Source of the DNA: Halomarina ordinaria
GTDB taxonomy: Archaea > Halobacteriota > Halobacteria > Halobacteriales > Haloarculaceae
Reading direction: 5' to 3'
Assembly (NCBI RefSeq): GCF_030553305.1
Contig: NZ_JARRAH010000001.1
Span: 1,054,001 to 1,118,000, forward strand
Length of the DNA: 64,000 nt
The position numbers and the translations under genes are program-made. This document shows, in pieces, positions 16,396 to 24,416 of the stretch. The notes under the pieces are model-generated. The model ran no database searches, was not told the DNA's origin, and was given only the letters and a program-made list of their open reading frames with translations. How positions within the stretch are numbered: the first letter of the stretch is position 1; the number at the start of each line of letters is the position of its first letter.

Positions 16396-16868
16396 ACGGA
16401 GCGTCCGACGGCGGCCTCGACGACGCGAACCGCGGTCGGGCCGTCGCGCCGCGAGACGAGCACCAGGAGCGCGTCGTCCGCGGCGGCCGCTACCTGGCAC
16501 GCGACGTCCGCCGTGCGCAGGCGCCCGAGGACCTCCTCCAGAAGTCGCGCGTCCACGTCGCCCGTCGCGAGGACGCCGGTCGAGGAACCGCCCGGTCCGT
16601 AGGCCGTCCCAGCGAGGTGAAAGAGCGCCTCGCTCTCCCCATCGGCGGGGCCGAGTCCGCTCCGCATCGAGACGCTCGCCGACCCGTCGAACGGAGTGGG
16701 GGCTGTCAGTTCGTCGGCGTAGCGACGGAGCGCGGCGGTGACGGCGTCGTCCTCGCCGACGTCGAGCGTCCGGGCGGCGGCGGCGTAGTTCACGACCCCC
16801 GCGCGGAGGGCGTCGTAGAGGAAGGGGCGGGCGCGGACGGCGGCGCGGGTCTCTTCGGCCAGCGACAT
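16392..16868 (-). CDS. Haloarchaeal DUF7523-like protein
   Basis: 158 residues, soluble, with Leu/Ala-rich helices: an N-terminal segment (MSLAEETRAAVRARPFLYDA, then LRAGVVNYAAAARTL) resembling a helix-turn-helix and a C-terminal alpha/beta region that may be ACT-like (LATGDVDARLLEEVLGRLRT). It fits my memory of the haloarchaeal DUF7523 family, of unknown function. The start is the ATG at 16868. It is divergent from cbiX, and its stop overlaps the galactokinase remnant. Confidence 0.65.
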   Translation of the reverse strand: MSLAEETRAAVRARPFLYDALRAGVVNYAAAARTLDVGEDDAVTAALRRYADELTAPTPFDGSASVSMRSGLGPADGESEALFHLAGTAYGPGGSSTGVLATGDVDARLLEEVLGRLRTADVACQVAAAADDALLVLVSRRDGPTAVRVVEAAVGRSV

Positions 16869-16957
16869 CGTGAGAGGGTGCGTGCGAGGACGGCAAAAGC
16901 GGTTCGGAGCGGTTCGGAGCGGGGAGCGACCGGGAGCGAAACCACCGGAAGCGAAGG

Positions 16958-16965
16958 TCTTAACC
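16958..16965 (+). promoter_or_regulatory. TATA-like element of the cbiX gene
   Basis: TCTTAACC lies 24-31 bases before the ATG at 16989, consistent with a leaderless transcript, and favours this start over any upstream in-frame codon. Confidence 0.5.
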
Positions 16966-16988
16966 GCGAAAAACCCTCAGTTCCGGCC

Positions 16989-17861
16989 ATGTCGCAGGCG
17001 CTCGTCATCGTCGCCCACGGCTCGCACCTGAACCCCGATTCGAGCACGCCGACGTTCGACCACGCGGACACGATCCGCGCCGCCGGCGCGTTCGACGAGG
17101 TCCGCGAGGCCTTCTGGAAGGAGGAACCGTCGTTCCGGGAGGTACTCCGGACGGTCGAGTCGGAGGAGGTGTTCGTCGTCCCGCTGTTCATCAGCGAGGG
17201 CTACTTCACCGAGCAGGTCATCCCCCGGGAACTCCGCCTCGACGGCTGGGACGTCGCCGAGTGGGACTCCGACGGGACGGACGCGAGTCACGTCACCCTC
17301 ACCGCGGCGGACGTCGAGAAGACCGTCCACTACTGCGGGCCGGTCGGCACCCACGACGCGATGAGCGACGTCATCGTCCAGCGCGCCCAGTCGGTGACCG
17401 GCGACCCCGACGTGGGGGAGGGCTTCGGCCTCGCCGTCGTCGGTCACGGCACCGAGCGCAACGAGAACAGCGCGAAGGCCATCCACTATCACGCAGAGCG
17501 CATCCGGGAGTCGGGGCGCTTCGCGGAGGTGGAGGCGCTGTTCATGGACGAGGACCCCGAGGTGGACGACGTCGCCGAGTTCTTCGAGAGCGACGACGTG
17601 GTCGTCGTCCCGCTGTTCGTCGCCGACGGCTTCCACACCCAGGAGGACATCCCCGAGGACATGGGCCTCACCGACGACTACCGCACCGGCTACGACGTGC
17701 CGGCGACGGTCGACGGGACGGACATCTGGTACGCCGGCGCCGTCGGCACCGAGGCGCTGATGGCCGACGTCATCCTCGAACGCGCCGCCGACGCCGGCGC
17801 CGACGTGCGCGACGCCATCTCGCGGGTCCGCGCCGAGACGGGCGGCGCGGTGGGCGACTGA
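16989..17861 (+). CDS. cbiX: CbiX-type sirohydrochlorin cobaltochelatase, two-domain
   Basis: 290 residues with two CbiX/SirB-like halves. The N-terminal half has VAHGSHLNP (catalytic His), VVPLFISEGYFTEQVIP and a second metal-binding region. The C-terminal half has VVGHGTERNEN, VVPLFVADGFHTQEDIP and an Asp/Glu-rich end. Such proteins insert cobalt (or another metal) into sirohydrochlorin in cobalamin or sirohaem synthesis. The double-length form resembles bacterial CbiX-L and is common in haloarchaea. The next gene encodes a DR2241-like Fe-S protein, its usual partner. No other cobalamin gene is in the window. Confidence 0.88.
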   Translation: MSQALVIVAHGSHLNPDSSTPTFDHADTIRAAGAFDEVREAFWKEEPSFREVLRTVESEEVFVVPLFISEGYFTEQVIPRELRLDGWDVAEWDSDGTDASHVTLTAADVEKTVHYCGPVGTHDAMSDVIVQRAQSVTGDPDVGEGFGLAVVGHGTERNENSAKAIHYHAERIRESGRFAEVEALFMDEDPEVDDVAEFFESDDVVVVPLFVADGFHTQEDIPEDMGLTDDYRTGYDVPATVDGTDIWYAGAVGTEALMADVILERAADAGADVRDAISRVRAETGGAVGD

Positions 17862-17924
17862 GTTCGAGTCTCAGGACGGTCCGAACGACCCGCCTTTATC
17901 GCCCTCGCGCCCGTCGGTTCACGC

Positions 17925-18869
17925 ATGGACGCTTCCCTGTTCGGTCGATTCCGCACGGCGACCGACTACGTCCGCGACTGGTCGACGTGGCGTGACCTCC
18001 CCGAGACGCGACGCGCGTTCCTGCGCTGGGTCGAGGGGGCCGACGACCTGGACATCGAGGAGCGCTACGCGGCGCTGCGCGGCGACGGGATTCGACGGCG
18101 GTGGGGGCAGTTGCTCCTCACCGTCAGTCTGGAGCGGGGACACCGCTCCTACGACCTCCGCCACGAGGACGACGCGGACCGCTCGACCGACGAGTTGACC
18201 ACCCACGACGACCCGCTCGACGCCCGCCACCTCGCCACCGAGGACGACGACGGGCGCTACCGGCCGCTGAAGACCGCCCCCACCCTCCGGACGGGGTGGG
18301 TGTTCCCCGACCTCTCGGGCGAGGAGGTCGTCGAGGCCATCGACTACTTCTACCCGGCGACGGTCGCCAACTGGCACCGCGAGCGCGAGGGAGCCCTCGA
18401 CGTCACCCACTGGCGCGAGACCGCGGAGCGCCAGACCGGCATCTACGACGTCGTCGACGAACTCTCCGGCGAGCAGGTGGAGTGGCTCGCGCAGTCCTGT
18501 TGCGTCGATTCGCAGTGTCTCAAACGGCGGATGTGGGACGAGGAGGAGGGAGCGGAACTCGACGTTCCGCGCGGCGAGGGGGCGTTCCCCTGCCGCGAGC
18601 CGTGTTCGCTGGTCGTCGCCGCCGCGCGCAAGTGGACGACGCTGGAGCGAGAGGAGGCCCGCGAGTACACCTTCACGCTCACGCCGAGCGAGAAGGAGCA
18701 GGTCGAGGACCTCGTCGATGCGGTCGCGGACGGCCGGGTCGGGGAGATACGCGAGGCCGACGTCTACGAGGGGGCGAACCGCTACCGGGCGCGCTACCTC
18801 CGGGCGAAACGCTTCGACGACGAGGGGAACCTCTCGGGCGTGCCGACCGACGACGAGGAAGCGGACTGA
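17925..18869 (+). CDS. DR2241-like iron-sulfur protein, CbiX partner
   Basis: 314 residues. The N-terminal 110 residues are helical. The core (WVFPDLSGEEVVEAIDYFYPAT) and a cysteine cluster (SCCVDSQC and CREPC, near 187-230) match the DR2241 family, in which a 4Fe-4S type domain is associated with or fused to a CbiX chelatase. It may stabilise or supply electrons to the chelatase encoded immediately upstream; this is inference from gene order and the family name. A TATA element (CTTTATC, 17894-17900) lies about 27 bases before the ATG, so it also has its own promoter. Confidence 0.78.
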   Translation: MDASLFGRFRTATDYVRDWSTWRDLPETRRAFLRWVEGADDLDIEERYAALRGDGIRRRWGQLLLTVSLERGHRSYDLRHEDDADRSTDELTTHDDPLDARHLATEDDDGRYRPLKTAPTLRTGWVFPDLSGEEVVEAIDYFYPATVANWHREREGALDVTHWRETAERQTGIYDVVDELSGEQVEWLAQSCCVDSQCLKRRMWDEEEGAELDVPRGEGAFPCREPCSLVVAAARKWTTLEREEAREYTFTLTPSEKEQVEDLVDAVADGRVGEIREADVYEGANRYRARYLRAKRFDDEGNLSGVPTDDEEAD

Positions 18870-18881
18870 CGACGGGGCGAC

Positions 18882-19466
18882 TCAGGGACGAGCGTAGACG
18901 ACGTAGCCGGCCCCCGCGAGGGCGGCGACGACGGCCAGAACGGCGAGGACGACCGCGACCGCACCGTCGGTGGTCACCGTCGCCGCCGCGAGGGCGACCG
19001 CGACGCCGCCGAGGGCGACGGCGGGGACGGTGGTCGTGTCCCCGCCCGACGCGCCGCGCGTGACGGCGGCGAGCGACTCGGTGGGGCGCTCGTTCCCGTC
19101 GGCCGGTTCCGACAGCGACTCGTCGACCTCGACGGGGGGTTTCTCGCTCACGGTCGGTTCCACCTCGACGCTGACGTCGGCGGTGGTCGCGCCGTAGGCG
19201 ACGGCGACGGTGAGTCGACCGCGGGTCGCCGCGTCGGGCGCCACCTCGACCGTCGCGCGTTCGGTGTCGCCCTCGGTGACGTAGTGGTGACTCGCGTCGA
19301 CGGTGGCGACGCCGGCGAGGGCGTCGTCGAGGCTGAGGTGGACGCGCGTCGCCGACCCGTGGTTCCGCAGGAGCACCTCGAAGCTCCCGGCGGCGGTGAA
19401 CGCCTCCGGAACGCGCACCGAGTGCATGCCCTCCTCGTTCAGGTCGACGACGAGTGTCTCGCTCAC
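18882..19466 (-). CDS. Haloarchaeal DUF7524-like membrane-anchored protein
   Basis: 194 residues from a GTG at 19466 (VSETLVVDLNEEG). A beta-rich extracytoplasmic or cytoplasmic domain (1-95, VRVPEAFTAAGSFEVLLRN) is followed by an acidic linker and two C-terminal membrane helices (near 145-190). An in-frame TTG nine codons earlier is possible but unlikely: the stretch GTTTTTTGACC at about 19490-19500 on the minus strand is a plausible TATA element that fits the GTG. It resembles the DUF7524 family, of unknown function. It is convergent with the DR2241-like gene. Confidence 0.6.
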   Translation of the reverse strand: MSETLVVDLNEEGMHSVRVPEAFTAAGSFEVLLRNHGSATRVHLSLDDALAGVATVDASHHYVTEGDTERATVEVAPDAATRGRLTVAVAYGATTADVSVEVEPTVSEKPPVEVDESLSEPADGNERPTESLAAVTRGASGGDTTTVPAVALGGVAVALAAATVTTDGAVAVVLAVLAVVAALAGAGYVVYARP

Positions 19467-19499
19467 TGTCGAGGGGTCGTTAGGGGGGGTCAAAAAACT

Positions 19500-19694
19500 T
19501 CAGGCTGGCGCCTCGCCGCGCATATCCGGCGGGAGGAGGTTCGGGATACCCTCCTCGATGGGGTACTCCTCGCCGCACTGCGTACAGACCAGCCGACCGT
19601 CGAGGACCTCCTCGTCGTCGCGCCGGACGACCTCCAGTTCGAGGTCCTGCTTGTCCAGCGGACAGCAGAGGATGTCCATCAGTGATTCCTTCAT
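19500..19694 (-). CDS. Trm112-like zinc protein
   Basis: 64 residues: MKESLMDILCCPLDKQDLEL, with Cys10/Cys11 and Cys37-X2-Cys40 (RLVCTQCGEEYPI) and the conserved GIPNLLPPD end. The Trm112 family is a small zinc platform that activates several methyltransferases acting on tRNA, rRNA or release factor. I chose the ATG at 19694, where the family motif begins, rather than an in-frame start nine codons upstream. It lies between purA and the DUF7524-like gene on the same strand. Confidence 0.85.
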   Translation of the reverse strand: MKESLMDILCCPLDKQDLELEVVRRDDEEVLDGRLVCTQCGEEYPIEEGIPNLLPPDMRGEAPA

Positions 19695-19740
19695 ACCTCC
19701 GTTGTGGGTGGTGGGTGGCAAAAACGTGCCGGGTCCGCCC

Positions 19741-21090
19741 TCAGAACGGCGTCTCGAGGACGACCGTCTGTTCGCGCCCAGGACCGACGCCGACGGCGTA
19801 GAGGTCGGCGTCGAGTTCGTCGCTCACGTACTCGAGGTAGGTCCTCGCGTTCTCGGGGAGGGCGTCGTAGCCCTCGCTCGCGACGGCCGCCCAGTCGACC
19901 TCGGGCCAGCCGTCGAACTCGCGGTAGACCGCCTCACACCGCCCCCACTGCTCGGTCGTCGGTGGCATCGTCAGCAGTTCCTCGCCGTCGAGGTCGTAGG
20001 CGTGGCCCACCCGCACGGTGTCGAGGCCCGCGAGCACGTCGACGTGGTTCACGGCGAGTCCGGTGAAACCGTTGGCGCGGGCGGCGTGGCGGAGCATCGG
20101 CACGTCCAGCCAGCCGACGCGCCGCGGGCGGCCGGTGACGGTGCCGTACTCGCCGCCCTCGTCGCGGATGTAGGTCGCCAGTTCCTCGGCCTCCCCGCTC
20201 GTGTCGCCGCCCCCCTCGGGGGTCTGGCCCTCGACGGCCCCGAGTTCGGTCGGGAGGGGCCCGGTGCCGACGCGCGAGAGGTAGGCCTTCACGACGCCGA
20301 CGACCTCGCCCCGCCCGATGACGGTCGGCCCGACGCCGGTACCGACGGCGGCCGCGCCGGCGGTCGGGTTCGACGAGGTGACGTACGGGTAGATGCCGTG
20401 GTCGATGTCGATGGCGGTGCCCTGCGCCCCCTCGAACATCACCCGCTCGCCGTCGCCCATGCGCTCGGCGAGGAACTCCCCGCAGTTGACGGCCATCCCC
20501 GACAGCCGCTCGCCGTACGCCCGGTAGGTCTCGAAGAGGGCGTCGACGTCGAACGCCTCGCCGGCGTCCAGTCCGTAGACCTCCTCGGCGAGCGCGCGCT
20601 TCTGCGGGACGACGTACGCCAGGCGCTCGCGCAGCACCTCGGGGTCGAGCAGGTCGCCGACGCGGATGCCCCGGCGACCCGCCTTGTCCTCGTAGGTGGG
20701 GCCGATGCCGCGACCGGTCGTGCCCGCCGCGAGGTCCTCCTTCGCCTCCTCCTCGACGCCGTCGAGGACGCGGTGGTACGGCATGATGACGTGCGCGCGC
20801 TCGGCGACGCGCACGTCGGGGTCGAGGCCGCGCTCGTGGAGCGTGTCCAGTTCCGCGAACAGCGTCTCCGGGTTGACGACGCAGCCGTTGCCGAGGACGC
20901 CCACCTTCCCCCTGACCGCGCCGCTGGGGACGAGCGAGAGCTTGTACTCCTCGCCGTCGTGGACGACCGTGTGACCGGCGTTGTCCCCGCCCTGGTACCG
21001 GGCGACGACGTCGGCGTCCTCGCCGTAGAGGTCGACGACACCTCCCTTCCCTTCGTCGCCGAGTTGCGACCCGACGATAGTGACAGTCAT
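19741..21090 (-). CDS. purA: Adenylosuccinate synthetase
   Basis: 449 residues. The N-terminal P-loop-like GSQLGDEGKGGVVDLYG, DNAGHTVVHDG, the IMP-binding TTGRGIGPTYEDKA and GTGVGPT are all present, together with the usual C-terminal base-binding region (NHVDVLAGLDTVRVG). It converts IMP, aspartate and GTP to adenylosuccinate, the first committed step to AMP. The Gly pair after GDEGKG (where bacteria have Lys-Ile) is what I expect in haloarchaeal enzymes. ATG at 21090, with a TATA-like GGTTTAGC near 21116-21123. Confidence 0.96.
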   Translation of the reverse strand: MTVTIVGSQLGDEGKGGVVDLYGEDADVVARYQGGDNAGHTVVHDGEEYKLSLVPSGAVRGKVGVLGNGCVVNPETLFAELDTLHERGLDPDVRVAERAHVIMPYHRVLDGVEEEAKEDLAAGTTGRGIGPTYEDKAGRRGIRVGDLLDPEVLRERLAYVVPQKRALAEEVYGLDAGEAFDVDALFETYRAYGERLSGMAVNCGEFLAERMGDGERVMFEGAQGTAIDIDHGIYPYVTSSNPTAGAAAVGTGVGPTVIGRGEVVGVVKAYLSRVGTGPLPTELGAVEGQTPEGGGDTSGEAEELATYIRDEGGEYGTVTGRPRRVGWLDVPMLRHAARANGFTGLAVNHVDVLAGLDTVRVGHAYDLDGEELLTMPPTTEQWGRCEAVYREFDGWPEVDWAAVASEGYDALPENARTYLEYVSDELDADLYAVGVGPGREQTVVLETPF

Positions 21091-21263
21091 CGAGCGAAGG
21101 TTTCAGAGGACGTGCTAAACCGGTTACGGTCCGGGCGATACCCCCTCGCGCCCCAGTTCACCCGGTCGCGAGCGCGCGCTTCGCACGCCAGCGGGCCACA
21201 ACGCCTATAACCGTTGACGAGGTAGACGTTAGCAATCCCGTTTTTTCTCGCAAGGGACAGCAA

Positions 21264-21292
21264 CCTTTAAAGGCTGTTAACACAAGTTAACA
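21264..21292 (+). promoter_or_regulatory. TATA box plus inverted-repeat operator of the winged-helix gene
   Basis: CCTTTAAAGG (21264-21273) contains the TATA box and is itself palindromic. Two bases later comes a perfect inverted repeat, TGTTAAC-ACAA-GTTAACA (21275-21292), ending six bases before the ATG at 21299. The repeat would cover the transcription start, the usual place for a repressor site. Because the gene it precedes encodes a DNA-binding protein, autoregulation is the simplest reading (inference). Confidence 0.65.
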
Positions 21293-21298
21293 AGTGCC

Positions 21299-21604
21299 AT
21301 GATAGACAGACTGGAGAAAGAAGTCGACATGCTGGAACGCCATCTGCAGGTCCTCAAGATGGTGATAGACAACGAACCCATCGGTATCGTGAAGATGTCC
21401 AACGAGACGGGCTACCCGCACCACAAGGTGCGCTACTCCCTTCGCGTCCTCGAGGAGGAGGACCTCATCGAGCCGTCGAGTCAGGGGGCCATCACGACCG
21501 ACAGCACCGCGGACTTCGTCTCTGAACTCGACGACAAGGTCGACGACATCGTCGACAAACTCGACGGGATGAAGATAGACGAGATGGCCGAGATCGAGAG
21601 CTAG
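21299..21604 (+). CDS. Winged-helix transcriptional regulator (small)
   Basis: 101 residues. A basic/acidic N-terminal helix (MIDRLEKEVDMLERHLQVLK) is followed by a winged helix-turn-helix (IVKMSNETGYPHHKVRYSLR with VLEEEDLIEPSSQG as the wing) and a C-terminal amphipathic coiled-coil-like tail (VSELDDKVDDIVDKLDGM) suited to dimerisation. It fits a family of small archaeal predicted regulators, with no target known to me. A striking inverted repeat sits between its TATA box and start. It is convergent with the large coiled-coil gene, and the two stops share a 14-base palindrome. Confidence 0.75.
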   Translation: MIDRLEKEVDMLERHLQVLKMVIDNEPIGIVKMSNETGYPHHKVRYSLRVLEEEDLIEPSSQGAITTDSTADFVSELDDKVDDIVDKLDGMKIDEMAEIES

Positions 21605-21609
21605 CTAGC

Positions 21610-23514
21610 TCACAGTTCTGGAACCGTCAGGTGGAAGCGCCGCTCTCGCGCCTCCACGAGGCAGAGGTGGAACCCGCGTTTTCTCGAGAGGCGAACGAAA
21701 CTCGCCCGCCTTCCACCGCCGAACAGCCCGCCGCTCGCGGTCGCCTCGCTCGCGAGTTCGAGCGCCCGCGGGTCGAAGAAACTCGACGCGACGACGAACG
21801 CCCCGACGAGCGTGTCGTAGGCCTCCGCGACGCGCTCGGCACCCGCGAGCAGGTCGTCCACCGCCACCTCGCCGGCCGGGTCGCGCGCGTCGTGGAAGTC
21901 GACGACGAGCAGCGGGTTGCCGAGGCGGTCGCGACAGACCACGTCGAACGTCGGGGAGGCCTCCTCCAGGTCGACGGTCCCGTCGAGTTCCGCGCGGTCG
22001 ATGTCGGGAATCGCGTCGTAGAGCCCCTCCAGCGCGTCGACGTGGCCCGTGTCGATGAGTTCGAACGGCAGGTCGAGGACGACCCACTGGACGAACTCGT
22101 AGGCGAGCGTCCCCTCGAGGAACTCCGCGAAGGGCCGCCCCTCGACGCGCGTCGTCTCGGCGTCGAAGCGCGTGTGGTGTTCCAGGTCGAGGTTCGCCCG
22201 GAGGCCGTCCTGGTCGTCGTAGCCGTCCCGGACGTCGTCGAGCGTCATCGCCCCCCGGGAGTGATAGCGCACGAAGAGGTTCGTCCCGGCCAGCGCCTCC
22301 TCGGGCGTGCGGTCGACGGTCGACGCGGCCGCGTCGGCGTCGGCCGTCACCTCGGCGAGACGCGCCTCGAGTCGGTCGATTTCGGCTTCGAGGCGGTCGA
22401 CCTCCTCGCGGAGCGTCGCCACCTCCTCGCGCAACGCCTCGTTCTCCTCGCGCAGGTCGGCCCGCGCGTCGAGCAGGTCGTCGACGCGCCCGGCGAGTCG
22501 CTGGCGCTCGGTCTCCCGCTCGTCCAGCGCCGACCGGAGCGCCTCCGGGTCGTCGGGGACCTCGCCCGACACGCGGTCCTCGCCGCCGTCGACGGCGGGG
22601 CGCTCGCGGGACCCCGGTCCGGTGTCTCCCGGGGCGCGTCCCTCGCCGTGTCGTCGGACCGCCGACGCGAGGTCGTCCGGCACCTCGGTGGGGGTCGGGT
22701 CCTCCCCGGTGCCCTCGTCGGACCCGCGGGCCGTCGCGGTGGTGCGGTCGTCCGCGTCGAGAGCGTCGGGACGGTCCGTCCCCTCCGGGGCGTCGGACCC
22801 GACGGCGGTCGGTCCCGCGGGGGGGTCGTCCGCCCGCTCCGCGCCGGGGAGCGTCCGGCCGCGCGAACGCGAGTCGGCGCGCTCCTCGCGCTCGGGTCGG
22901 TCCGGGACGGCGGCGGTGAGGGGTTCCGCGTCGCCCCCGTCCCTGCCGGCGTCGGCCCCGACGTCCGTCCCCGCGTCGGACGCCTCGGGGAGGTCGAGAA
23001 CGGGGACCGACGCGGCGACGACGGTGTAGACGCCGACCTCCTCGGAGGCGCGCTCGAACGCCTCCTCGCCGACGAGCGGCCGCTCGCTCTGGCCGACGAA
23101 GGCGACGCTCATGGCGTCGCCGCCGTAGTAGAGCCGGTAGTAATCGCCGCTGAGGACGTTCTCCGAGAGTTCGACGTAGCCGGTGAACCCCCCCTCGCGG
23201 AGGGTCTCGTCCACCTCGTCGAGGGGCGTGTCGGCGGTGTAGTAGCGTCCGCGGCGGTCACCGTCGCGTTCGAGCATCGTGAACAGGAGCGGGAAGGCGG
23301 GGTCGGGCGCGGCGTAGGCCGTCCCCTCGCTCGCGGCGACGTCCTCGACGGTGCCGCCGTAGACGCCGACCGCCCGGCCGTTGAGCAGGAACAGCCACGT
23401 GCCGCCGGCCTCGACGGCGCCCGTGAACGACGCCGCGGCGAGGTCGGGGAGGTCGGCACCCGACACCGGGCGGGACTCCCACTCGCGTATCTGGTCGACG
23501 GTCCGTTGGTGCAT
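21610..23514 (-). CDS. Large haloarchaeal protein with coiled coil (DUF7527-like)
   Basis: 634 residues, no recognised enzymatic motif. Residues 1-175 form a compact alpha/beta domain (TWLFLLNGRAVGVYGG; YYRLYYGGDAMSVAF; VYTVVAASV). About 180-320 is a disordered Asp/Gly/Arg/Pro linker. About 320-400 is a long heptad coiled coil (ENEALREEVATLREEVDRLE). Residues 400-634 form a second globular domain (YDTLVGAFVVASSFF near 560) with some resemblance to a nuclease-like fold, which I cannot support further. It matches my memory of DUF7527 proteins of haloarchaea. The architecture suggests a dimeric scaffold or sensor. Confidence 0.6.
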   Translation of the reverse strand: MHQRTVDQIREWESRPVSGADLPDLAAASFTGAVEAGGTWLFLLNGRAVGVYGGTVEDVAASEGTAYAAPDPAFPLLFTMLERDGDRRGRYYTADTPLDEVDETLREGGFTGYVELSENVLSGDYYRLYYGGDAMSVAFVGQSERPLVGEEAFERASEEVGVYTVVAASVPVLDLPEASDAGTDVGADAGRDGGDAEPLTAAVPDRPEREERADSRSRGRTLPGAERADDPPAGPTAVGSDAPEGTDRPDALDADDRTTATARGSDEGTGEDPTPTEVPDDLASAVRRHGEGRAPGDTGPGSRERPAVDGGEDRVSGEVPDDPEALRSALDERETERQRLAGRVDDLLDARADLREENEALREEVATLREEVDRLEAEIDRLEARLAEVTADADAAASTVDRTPEEALAGTNLFVRYHSRGAMTLDDVRDGYDDQDGLRANLDLEHHTRFDAETTRVEGRPFAEFLEGTLAYEFVQWVVLDLPFELIDTGHVDALEGLYDAIPDIDRAELDGTVDLEEASPTFDVVCRDRLGNPLLVVDFHDARDPAGEVAVDDLLAGAERVAEAYDTLVGAFVVASSFFDPRALELASEATASGGLFGGGRRASFVRLSRKRGFHLCLVEARERRFHLTVPEL

Positions 23515-23577
23515 GTTCCCGCGATTAGTCCGGACGGTGATATACTTTGATTCTCCCTCGGGGTGACAGGTCGTCGC

Positions 23578-23856
23578 CTACAGTTTCGACTCGGCGTCGT
23601 CGGCGAGTTCCTGCATCCGCTTGCTGATGCGCCCGGCGTCGGAGAACTCGTCGTCGCTCATCGCGCTCGCGAGGGCGTTCCCGAGCACGAAGACGGCGTG
23701 TTTGTGTTCGCTCTTGGACTTGTGGACGTCGCCGGGCTCGACGTCGAGCTGGTAGTAGGCGTCGAACAGCGAGCTGTCGACGTCGTCCTGACCGTTGAAG
23801 TACTCCAGGATGATGACCATCTGCTCGTGGAGTTCGAGGAGTTCGTCCTTGTGCAT
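23578..23856 (-). CDS. UPF0058 family protein
   Basis: 92 residues beginning MHKDELLELHEQMVIILEYF, the hallmark of archaeal UPF0058 proteins; the rest is helical and charged (KSKSEHKHAVFVLGNALASA). Its function is not known; a DNA- or RNA-related role has been supposed for the family. The start at 23856 is set by the family motif and by a TATA box (GTTTAAA, 23881-23886) about 27 bases upstream, which makes the longer in-frame extension unlikely. Confidence 0.85.
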   Translation of the reverse strand: MHKDELLELHEQMVIILEYFNGQDDVDSSLFDAYYQLDVEPGDVHKSKSEHKHAVFVLGNALASAMSDDEFSDAGRISKRMQELADDAESKL

Positions 23857-23880
23857 GGGTACGCTATGCTCCGAGGCCGG

Positions 23881-23886
23881 TTTAAA
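23881..23886 (-). promoter_or_regulatory. TATA box of the UPF0058 gene
   Basis: CGTTTAAACC on the minus strand, about 27 bases before the ATG at 23856. It decides the start of the UPF0058 gene. Confidence 0.6.
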
Positions 23887-23998
23887 CGTACCGCGCAGAA
23901 CGATACCCATCCCCGTGGATGTGGCGGGAGGACGAGACCGGGTGACACCGGTCACTCGGCGGGACGCGTTCGACCGGTGCCGACGTCCGCTCCCGAGG

Positions 23999-24214
23999 TC
24001 AGAAGACGTACTCGTCTTCGTGGCCCATCATGCCGTCGTCCTCGAAGGCCCCCGGTTCGTCGTCGTCCATGGGGCCGCTCGTCTTGTACGCGCGCAGCCC
24101 CGCCGCAAGCAGGTCTTCGACGGCCTCGTCGCGGTTGACGAACTCTCCCTGCTCGATCATCTGTGTGATTTGCATCTCGAGGTGCTCCGGAATCGTGATC
24201 TCCACCTTGGGCAT
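23999..24214 (-). CDS. Ribbon-helix-helix (CopG-like) DNA-binding protein, DUF7120-like
   Basis: 71 residues: MPKVEITIPEHLEMQITQMI is a typical ribbon strand plus first helix, and GEFVNRDEAVEDLLAAGLR the second helix. The acidic C-terminal tail (DDDEPGAFEDDGMMGHEDEYVF) is unstructured. Such proteins bind DNA as dimers of dimers. The start at 24214 is set by the motif and by a TATA element (TTAAATACC, 24239-24247) 25 bases upstream, so the transcript should be leaderless. Target unknown. Confidence 0.85.
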   Translation of the reverse strand: MPKVEITIPEHLEMQITQMIEQGEFVNRDEAVEDLLAAGLRAYKTSGPMDDDEPGAFEDDGMMGHEDEYVF

Positions 24215-24238
24215 TGACACCCGAGGCTTTGACAGTCG

Positions 24239-24247
24239 GGTATTTAA
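24239..24247 (-). promoter_or_regulatory. TATA box of the ribbon-helix-helix gene
   Basis: GAATTAAATACCC on the minus strand, about 25-33 bases before the ATG at 24214. The next 170 bases (to 24416) are AT-rich and probably carry a divergent promoter: GTTTTATAATC at 24325-24335 faces the molybdoenzyme gene. Confidence 0.6.
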
Positions 24248-24416
24248 TTCCTGCGGGGAATCTTGGTGGTACGGCAAAGCCGACACCCAGTAGAGCGAAA
24301 TAATCTTTCGAGTTGTGTCCGCTTGTTTTATAATCGAGTAATCACTTCCGCGCTCGTACGCCGAGGGCCCCGTCCGAAGTCGACGCACCTACCTCCCCCG
24401 CGCGGCTAGCCGGTGT

